A stretch of DNA of 64,000 bases from Parus major (Eukaryota > Chordata > Aves > Passeriformes > Paridae). Every line of letters begins with the position of its first letter. Position 1 is the first letter of the stretch. The DNA lies in contig NC_031797.1 in NCBI RefSeq assembly GCF_001522545.3, positions 2,530,510 through 2,594,509 on the forward strand. The letters run 5' to 3'. This document shows positions 56,144-64,000 of the stretch, in pieces. The notes beneath the pieces were generated by a model. The model saw only the letters and a program-made list of their open reading frames with translations. It did not search any database and was not told the origin of the DNA. The translations under genes and the position numbers were made by a program.

Positions 56144-56315
56144 CACAGAATCATTAAATAGAATCCTGGAATATCCTGAGTGGGAAGGGACCCACAGGGA
56201 TCATGGAGTCCAACCCTTGGCTCTGCACAGGCACCCCAGCAATCCCACCCTGAGCCTGGCAGGGTCACAGAGAGCAGCCTGGTGCTGGGTGGAAGCAGCC
56301 CTTGGGACAAGTTCC
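56144..56315 (-). mobile_element. CR1 LINE fragment, abutting an opposite copy
   Basis: CACAGAATC...GAATCCTGGAATATCCTGAG, GGACCCACAGGGATCATGGA is a reversed CR1 end. It stops where the + strand copy begins. Confidence 0.82.
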
Positions 56316-56319
56316 TGAA

Positions 56320-56597
56320 GTGCCAGGACACAGGGAATGGCTCCCAGTGCCAGAGGGCAGGGCTGGATGGGATATTGGGAAGGAATTGTTGGCTGGGAGG
56401 GTGGGCAGGCCCTGGCACAGGGTGCCCAGAGCAGCTGGGGCTGCCCCTGGATCCCTGGCAGTGCCCAAGGCCAGGCTGGACGGGGCTTGGAGCAGCCTGG
56501 GATGGTGGGAGGTGTCCCTGCCCACCAGGGGGTGGAACTGGATGAGTTTTAAGGTCCCTTCCAACCCAAACCAATTCAGGATTCTGTGATAAAAAAA
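56320..56597 (+). mobile_element. CR1 LINE 3' fragment with full 3' end
   Basis: Nearly identical to 8530-8790 (GGCTGGATGGGATATTGGGA). It ends GGTCCCTTCCAACCCAAACC, ATTCTGTGAT and then a 14-base A run. Confidence 0.92.
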
Positions 56598-57676
56598 AAA
56601 AAAAGAACATGAAAACTCTGGATCAAGACATTTTGGATTGCTTGGTTACAGAATACAGCACAGTAGCATTGGTGCAGAAAAACACATTTCTTACACCTTG
56701 CTGCAGCAAATCTTCCTTCCATTTTAAGCCCCCCCTACTGTTCTGTTTGCCAGCTCAGAAGTGAGAAAGATCCCAAATAAAAGGCAATTCTGCTCCCAGG
56801 GAAGCTTTTCATACACAGAGTCTGAAATTCTTACACTGCTTCCCCTGCTGTGCCTCTTACAAGAGATATTCCCACTTTCCAGAAAAATCTGTGTGACACC
56901 TTTTAAATGATGTATTCACTGAATTAAATCAAACAGCCAGCTAGAGAAATTTCAGATAAATTAAGAAGACAAAGCAAATAAAAAGACATTAAGCACATAC
57001 ATGCACACAAGCATGAGAGCTCCCTCCCAGCAGCCTCTCCTGTTCTCTGATACACAATATTATGTTCATGGATATTTTTCATACCTGCAAAATTTAAATA
57101 TATATGGACTATAAATAAATATATATTTTTAAACAACAAATACAAATGTATGTTTTACCATGTGAGATTAAAATTACTTCAGAACTGGCATATTCTCTCC
57201 CCAAAATTATGTAAAATTACAGAATCATGTGATAAAGTAGTACAAGAGGGAGTGCTAAAATTAGGAAGGGGATCTGCAGCTTTCCTTGGGTCTGGCCTAA
57301 GTGAAAAGTGATCACTGATGAAGCCTGTGCCAGTGTCTGAGAGGAAAGAGCTCCCTGGGGTGGGAATTGTCCTGTCTGCACTGCAGTCCCACAGGGAGTG
57401 AGGCTTAGCACAAAGCCCTGGAATAATTCATTAGCTCTCACCAAGACTGCAGGAGTTAAAGGAAATTCTTGTGTCACTTTACACTCCAGCCCACAGGAAT
57501 TCCAAATCTCACAGTGAGAGAATGGGTTTAATTTATTGTCTTTTATTGAAAATCTGCTCACATGGTACATCCTTCATCCCAAAACTGTTCCCAAAACTGT
57601 GTGAGGTTTAACACGCCTTGGACAGGTGTTGTAGGTAAAATCTCCACACTGTCTGTGTCCTTCCATGCTGACTAAT
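56598..57676. other. Intergenic, AT-rich, no features recognised
   Basis: Contains short TATA/AAATA-rich runs around 57090-57150; no exon or RNA gene was recognised. Confidence 0.5.
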
Positions 57677-57745
57677 CATAGAGTCATTAAGATTGGAAAA
57701 GACCTCCAAGATCACCGAGTTCAACCTTAAATTTCAGCCTCTCTG
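57677..57745 (-). mobile_element. Short CR1 3' fragment
   Basis: AATCATAGAGTCATTAAGAT, TGGAAAAGACCTCCAAGATC is the reversed 3' end of a different CR1 subfamily, close to the one at 37130. Confidence 0.8.
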
Positions 57746-59640
57746 CAGTTCTCATGGATTCCTTCCAGAAGCTGCAGCTCCAACTGTTCTGCAAACACAA
57801 ATCTCTCTGCCTGGGCTGGAGACACCTCCCTGTCCAAACAGCACATTCACCACCCTTCACTCACCAGAGGGGATCCTGCTGTGTTTCCTTCTCTTGTGAG
57901 AGAAGGGAGTTTTTTAATTTTGTGGAATTGAGAGCCCCTCTAAGCCTGTGCTTTCTTGTTTAAAAATGGACTCTGAGGGAATGATTTTCAGAAGGGGGAA
58001 ACTGAGTTTTGTAATTCCCGAAAATCTGAGTCACTGCTACCCACTGCCAGTTACCACTTTAGGAGCTCAGTCTGGCAACTGTGTCCCAGTGGGCAGAGGA
58101 AGTGGGAAATATTTGGGCATTGTCCAAGAGGAGAAGTTCTCCACAAACACTTCTTGCTGTTCCAGCGCTGGACGGGAATGCACCGTGTGTTTTCCAGGGT
58201 TTTGGGAAAGCCTCGTGCCTGAACAGGCTGGAAGTGCAAAGTGGTGCCTGGGCTGAACGTGGCTTTGCTGTCAGTGCCATTAATTCCTGATTTAATGCAG
58301 AATTCTGCCATCTCTGCCCCGTCCTAAGGCTCTTTCCCTCCCAAATGAAGCTGCAAACTGCAGCTTCCCTGCTGAGCAGCTGTCTGACCGCAGTGCAACG
58401 AGAGCAGGGAGTGCCTGATGCTTTCAGCAGCTCCAGGACTTTCCAGCTGATTTACCTGAAAAAAGCTGAGCTGATAAAGATCCAGACCAGGCTGGAAGGC
58501 TGGAAAGGAAGAGGAATCATATTCCCACAGAGGAGATCCTGGCGTGTGTCTGGCTTGTGGTGCTGTCTGGGCTCCCCAAGCTCCCTCAGCACAGATTTCT
58601 CCTTAAAGGGGAGATAGATGAGTGTTGGAATGAACAGCAGTCTGTGCTGCCTCTCTCCAGAATGCTGCCTGCTCCTGGCTTTAAGGAAAGCCTGAGAAAA
58701 TTTCAGCTACTTTGATAGGAAATGGTTGACTGGAACTTCACTGCATCCTGGCAGGATCCATCTATATTTGAAGAGGACAGATATCTCTATAGCAACCAGC
58801 ATTTTTCACTTGGGCAGAATCCCCAGGGGCCCTTCCTAAGGTGCTGGGTGTGCTCCCTCTCAGGTGCTGTACGCCTGAGGTCCCTTTGTTCACCACCCCT
58901 ATTTTAGAAATAATTGTTTCAGTATTTTAGCACCGGCATCATCGATGGTTCAGGCCCTCTCAGCCATTTAAAGCAGGTTTTTTAATACCCAGGCAGTCAC
59001 AGTGTGCCTGTGCCCTGCCTCTGCCTTCTGGCAAGCTGGGCAAGAGCGAATTTACTAAAAAGTGTTTACACTGTGCACAATTATGGCAATATTTGGAGTG
59101 GGGAACCACCCCCAAAAGAGCAGCACATGGGGAAAGATGGAAAAGAAAAATGTAATCGCTTTTAAAAAGCCCAGCAAGACAGAAATCAAAAGGAGAGAAC
59201 AAAATCCCCTTCCTGAGGGATACTACAGCTTCCAGCAGAATTCCAGAGACAGGAGCTGGTTGGCTGCTGCTCCTGGTTTTGTCATGAAGGGCAGGATGAG
59301 ATCCATGTGCACATCCCTGACTTGGGGGATCCGTGGCTGCAGCTGCAGCGCTCACCCCCAGGATCAGTGCCTGAGCTCAGAGGCAGGAAACTGCTGCTGG
59401 CAGCATGGAGAAAAGAGGGGAAAAACCATCTTTGTCCAGATCTTGGAATGCAGAGGGAGAGAAGGTGCAAGCCCTCAGCAGAAGCCCTGCCGGCACAGAC
59501 GAGTCGGTTCTGCTCACAGAGCATCCCCCGCTGTCGCTCCTGCAGGCTGCTCTGCCTGCCAGCGCTCCCAGCACAGCGAGCTGCCGCTCCACTTTGTGCT
59601 GTTCTGTGTTCTGCAGGTTCAGGACAGCTCTTCCCATAAG
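57746..59640. other. Intergenic, no features recognised
   Basis: Ordinary avian text. I searched by eye for TMEM38A, the next human neighbour of NWD1, and found no matching exon. Confidence 0.45.
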
Positions 59641-59666
59641 GAACGCTGAGCTCTCCCCATAAGGAA
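59628..59666. repeat. Short tandem repeat running into a gap
   Basis: CTTCCCATAAGGAACGCTGA and CTCCCCATAAGGAA are adjacent copies of an about 20-bp unit cut by the N run, so the gap is probably a longer tandem array. Confidence 0.7.
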
Positions 59667-59954
59667 NNNNNNNNNNNNNNNNNNNNNNNNNNNNNNNNNN
59701 NNNNNNNNNNNNNNNNNNNNNNNNNNNNNNNNNNNNNNNNNNNNNNNNNNNNNNNNNNNNNNNNNNNNNNNNNNNNNNNNNNNNNNNNNNNNNNNNNNNN
59801 NNNNNNNNNNNNNNNNNNNNNNNNNNNNNNNNNNNNNNNNNNNNNNNNNNNNNNNNNNNNNNNNNNNNNNNNNNNNNNNNNNNNNNNNNNNNNNNNNNNN
59901 NNNNNNNNNNNNNNNNNNNNNNNNNNNNNNNNNNNNNNNNNNNNNNNNNNNNNN
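59667..59954. other. Assembly gap (288 N)
   Basis: Run of N; frames that appear to cross it are artefacts. Confidence 1.
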
Positions 59955-60179
59955 CGCTGCTTTCCCCATTTGCCCCGTGCAAACAGGGATGGTGCTCTGC
60001 CAGCCCAGCAGATTCCCTCGCTCAGCGCCACTTTCTGCTTCTCACAGCAGCCCATAATCTATAATTTCTGTGGATTTTTGCCTTTTCCAGGAAGCTGAAC
60101 TGAGCATGTCAGAGAGAACCAGTATCAGCCAGAGCAGCTGCTGTGCTTTTTCTGGTTCTCTCATGAAATGAGATTTAAG

Positions 60180-60430
60180 AGTCTGGTGTCTAACCCTGAC
60201 TGTATCCCTCTGCCATACAGAGGAATAATTAATGAAAAATTAGTAATCTGCATTTATAGGCTCCTTTTGCAGACAATACTTGATTAATCTCCACAGTCAT
60301 CTACCCAAATAAAAGGAGATTAATCGACATCCTAATCTGTCATAAATCAAACAGGCAGGGAGCCTTACCTCGAGAGACAGACAGCACAGAGCCCACATTA
60401 GGGTTTAGCCTACATTATTCTAAATCTAAT
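60180..60430. other. TAAT-rich stretch, candidate conserved non-coding element
   Basis: Contains many homeodomain-type TAAT/ATTA cores, including an inverted pair TTGATTAATCTCC and GGAGATTAATCG about 40 bases apart (60280-60330), in text without repeats or open frames. Conservation is unverified. Confidence 0.3.
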
Positions 60431-63400
60431 CTAAGCAACACCAGGACTCTGAAGGCATGGATTTTTTTAGGCTGCATTTCAAGGCACCGCAATCTGGGAT
60501 GTGTTCCCTGTTTCTCCCACTGCATCTCCTGCCATTGTCACTGATGGCACCGGCTCTTGTCACACACACAAAGAAAATCAGATTCCCTCGCTGTTTCAGG
60601 CAGCTGGGGGCACTGGGAGCAGAGGTGCCCCAGCCTGCAGAGCTTTTTTTGGGATGCCAAGACCTGACAGCTCCATTGAGGAGCACCAAGGGCTGGGATA
60701 ATGGGGAAGCAGCAATTCGCTTTCTGCAGGAATGCCGAGTCTGTGTTATGGGTTTGGGGGAGCTCGCTGTAATTTGCAAATCAAAACCAAACAAAGTCAG
60801 CCAACGAAATCTTTTCCGGGGATATTCTGGATTTCCTCAGGCTATAAAAATGTTGAAGCCTCTAAACATCTCAGACCTGTTTTCCTGCATTCCAGGGCTA
60901 TAGCTTACCTGTACCCTAAGGCTAAGATGGAATCGCTGTCTCACACCGATTCTTCCTGACATTCACAAGCTCTTTAAAAAAATTCCCTCCCCAAATTCGC
61001 TTTTGGCAAGTAAAGGAAGCAGATAAGGAAATATAAATGGCACTTTTTCTAAGGATAATGTGTGAAAGACGCAAATGCACAAGTGTGAAAGAGAGACCAG
61101 ACTCCAAGGTATTCATGACTGTTGATCTTAGCACTATCAACATCTTTTTGTCACAGATGTCATCACAGAGGTGAAGTGAGTAGCAACTGTGACTCAGGAT
61201 GGCAGCGTGGGCTCTGGCATGACAGAGAACCGATTTCTCACTCTCTGCCTGTTCCCTGAACCATCAGCCCCCAACAGCTTGTTCACAGACTGCTGCCTTC
61301 GGAGCAGGATTAAATTCTTAGCTGGGAGGTAATTTTGTGGGTGTTTACCAAATCATGTTGATGTCTGATGAAATTCAAACCCCTTTAACTGGCATTTCCT
61401 TGTGGTGGATGGGCAGGCAGGATGAACCAGATGCCTTGGGGCCAATACTAAGAGCATCCTAAAGAGGAAAATATCAACCCACTGTGCAGAGTATTTGGCA
61501 TCAACAGCATCATTTCTCCCTTTTGAGTGGTTTGCCTTGTCTGTGTCTCGTCTTCCTGGATGGAAACAGCTCACACTAACTCCAAACTACCTTTGAGAGC
61601 TTTCTGGAAAGTCTTGTATAGATGTATATTCTTATTTCTCGTTATTTGGGCAAAGAATTAAAATGTCTTGAGAGAAAAATCTTTGCTGCAGCAAAAATCC
61701 TGGGTATCTAAGGCCATAGGAAATGCTGTTTTATCTCAGCCTTACTTTTCTTATCCTCATGGGAGCCAGTTGCATCCTCTAAAGAATAGCACAAGAACCA
61801 TAAAACAGAGACTCATAGCTAAGGGCCAGATAAATCTGTGCTACTCTGAAACACTTAAAGCTCGAATTTTTAATGCTTTTGTGTGCCCTTAAAGCACCAT
61901 GAACAGGCTGCAGGAAGGAGCAGGCATTTGGCAGCTGATCACCTGGCAAGTGTTAAAAGGCTGTACAGCTCAGGAGACAGCCAAGGTAACATCCATCTTT
62001 ATCCTCTAGGTCTTTCTGCTTTGCTGGATCATATAATTTGTTTATTCTTTGGACAAAGTGTGCAACAATGTAAATATTGGCATCAATAACAAAAGGAGAA
62101 GTGGAAACCAGGAGCACTGGTTGCTCTGGCTTGGTGCTCTTGCACTGGCTTTGCCTTTTCTTACACAAACTGAAATTCTTTCCTTCGCTCTCCTCATTTT
62201 GTTACTTCATTTGCTGTGAAGAATTATTAATGCTCTGTGTAAAATTATCCTCTGGGTTTGTTTGTTGTTCTTTTTTTTTAATTACAAATACATAAGGCCT
62301 GTGGAGTTTCCCTGTCTGTGGAGCTGATCTGCCACGATGGAAAAGCTGCAGGCACCGGGTTTGGCTCTGCAACAGGAAAGAGAAACCTGTCAATCCACAT
62401 GAAATGCTGAAACAGCAACTGAAACATTTGCTTTTCCCAGCAGGCACCCAGGGCCCCTTTGAGGATTAAACCTACTGCTAAATTTAGCCTGGTCTCACTG
62501 GAGTCAGTATCAGAAGTTATCAGATCAGGACATCTCTGGAGGGAATGACGTCTGTCCCATGGAAGTCTGAGCCCTGGCAGGCTCCTGTCCTGCCCTGGGC
62601 TGCAGCAGAGTTGGGAAGATTTTGTGGAGCCACAGACTCCAGAGACATTGTAGGATTCTTCAGACATGAAAAATCTGCTGTCATCAGCCTGTTCACTTAC
62701 AGGTCCTGAGCAAAATAACCCTGAACTGGATGTCACAGGGCAGGAGAATGGTTAAACCAGCTGAAACATTGTGATCCATTATTTTCTGAGTTGTTTTTTT
62801 AAGTGAAAGACTTGTAGTGACCTTTTCCATCCGTGGATCATACCTATGGAAATTCCCTTCTCCAGTGCAATTTACACTCTCATCTGCTCTAAATTAAGGA
62901 GTGTTTACAATTTAAAAGAGTTAAATCTGTGGGGGAGACAAGACAAACCCTTGAAAATATAAACAGGCTTTGCAGATTGTTTGGGTCGACTGGCTGTGTC
63001 ATGATTTCCTCATCACTTCCACCCCTGAGCTGTGGAAATAAATTACTCCATCCCTTTAGGAAACACCCCACTCCCATTTCCTTTCTGTTTGGAGCAGAGC
63101 CTGAAGGAAGGAAGTGTCTGGATGGGTCAGGTGGAGCTTCCCAGAGGTGCTGGAGCAGCCCCTGTGTCTCCACAGCCCTGGTTAAGATGTGCTGCTTTTT
63201 CAAAGGCCCATCTTTGCTTCTTGGGATGAAGGACACGAGGCTGGAACTGTACCAGACTGCCAGTGCTGAGCCATGGAAATTCAAGACAAGTTCCATCTCT
63301 CTCACTGGGAAAGGCTTCACTAAATGGAACTTGTGACTCCTCTGTGGCTGTTGTCTTCTCAAAACTAATCCCACTCCTGTTGGGTACTCTGAAGGTGTTC

Positions 63401-64000
63401 AGAGCTTAAATTTTAACCTCCTTTGGAATATTTCTTCTCTCTGTGTTTGATTAGAAGCATGTGATTTGACTCAGTTTGATTTGATTCAGGGTCCAAAGAC
63501 TCTGAAGAGCAGAGACTCTGCACTCAGAGAGCAGAGCAGCAGCTATGGGACCATGCTAAATATTCACTCATGCAGAGAATTTTGATTTTTTTTTCCAGTT
63601 TTAAATACTGATACTCCACAAAAATATGATGGAACTGTGTGTGTGTGTGTATATATTTACCAGTCCCAGGTGAATGCCCTCCTCCCTCTTACAGTGACAA
63701 AAGGAAAAATAGAGACAACTGGTATAAACACCAATTTCCTTATTTCCTTCCCTGAAATCTGAGGATGTCTGCTCTGAGGACAACACCACAAACACTTTTC
63801 ACCTTGTTATTTCCATCTATAAAATGTTCAGACACACCTGTAGGACATAAAGTCTGATCTCCTTCTTCACCCAGAATTATTTTGTCCCCAGGTCCTGGTG
63901 ACACAGAGCTCCCACGTGGCTGCCTGGGACTGGGAAGGGTAAAACAAACACAGAGATTTCCTCAGCTGCCACTGGACAATCAGAGTCACTTCACAATTTT
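60431..64000. other. Intergenic to window end, no gene recognised
   Basis: Only a short (GT)n/(AT)n run at about 63637-63656 was noted; no exon with splice sites and family resemblance. Confidence 0.45.

Noticed and set aside
59282..60055. Frames crossing 59667-59954
   Set aside because: They cross the assembly gap and a tandem repeat.
1..64000. tRNA, rRNA, CRISPR arrays, operons, or prokaryotic mobile elements
   Set aside because: None seen; the sequence is vertebrate nuclear DNA with introns and LINEs.

Overview
This is vertebrate nuclear DNA, almost certainly from a bird and probably a passerine. Genes are split by GT-AG introns, CpG islands are present, and there are many CR1 LINE fragments of the avian type with the characteristic '...ccttccaaccc...attctgtgat' 3' end. 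The gene order NWD1 - SIN3B - F2RL3 - CPAMD8 is that of human 19p13.11; by synteny the window should correspond to avian chromosome 28 (inference). No prokaryotic features, tRNA, rRNA or CRISPR were seen.

Layout. (1) About 1-18.5 kb, + strand: the last twelve coding exons of CPAMD8, an alpha-2-macroglobulin/C3-family protein, covering the end of the complement-like domains, the receptor-binding domain, a follistatin/Kazal module and an acidic Tyr-rich tail. (2) 18.5-24 kb: convergent 3' ends of CPAMD8 and F2RL3. (3) 24.0-25.9 kb, - strand: F2RL3 (PAR4, a protease-activated GPCR), complete in two coding exons, with a 44-bp minisatellite in the intron and another 44-bp minisatellite beyond the 3' end. 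(4) 25.9-30.3 kb: intergenic, with a 340-bp CAT-type microsatellite. (5) 30.3-44.5 kb, - strand: SIN3B, the scaffold of the SIN3/HDAC corepressor. Eighteen complete coding exons are resolved with every phase consistent; exon 1 runs into a 495-base assembly gap in a CpG island. (6) 45.8-53.6 kb, - strand: a decayed copy of NWD1 (NACHT plus WD40). Blocks are recognisable in the right order, but they carry nonsense codons, frameshifts and a lost Walker A lysine. It looks like a unitary pseudogene. (7) 53.6-64 kb: no gene recognised; CR1 fragments, one candidate solo LTR, one assembly gap inside a short tandem repeat, and a TAAT-rich stretch that could be a conserved non-coding element.

The three live genes do not form a pathway; they are old syntenic neighbours. 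The best leads are the NWD1 decay, two perfect long hairpins (38-bp arms in a CPAMD8 intron, 21-bp arms inside the NWD1 remnant), a partial duplication of a CPAMD8 exon that retains its splice acceptor, and the divergent tethered ligand of the avian PAR4. I do not see a convincing new multi-gene system. Identifications were made by reading translations and recalling human orthologues; no database search was run.
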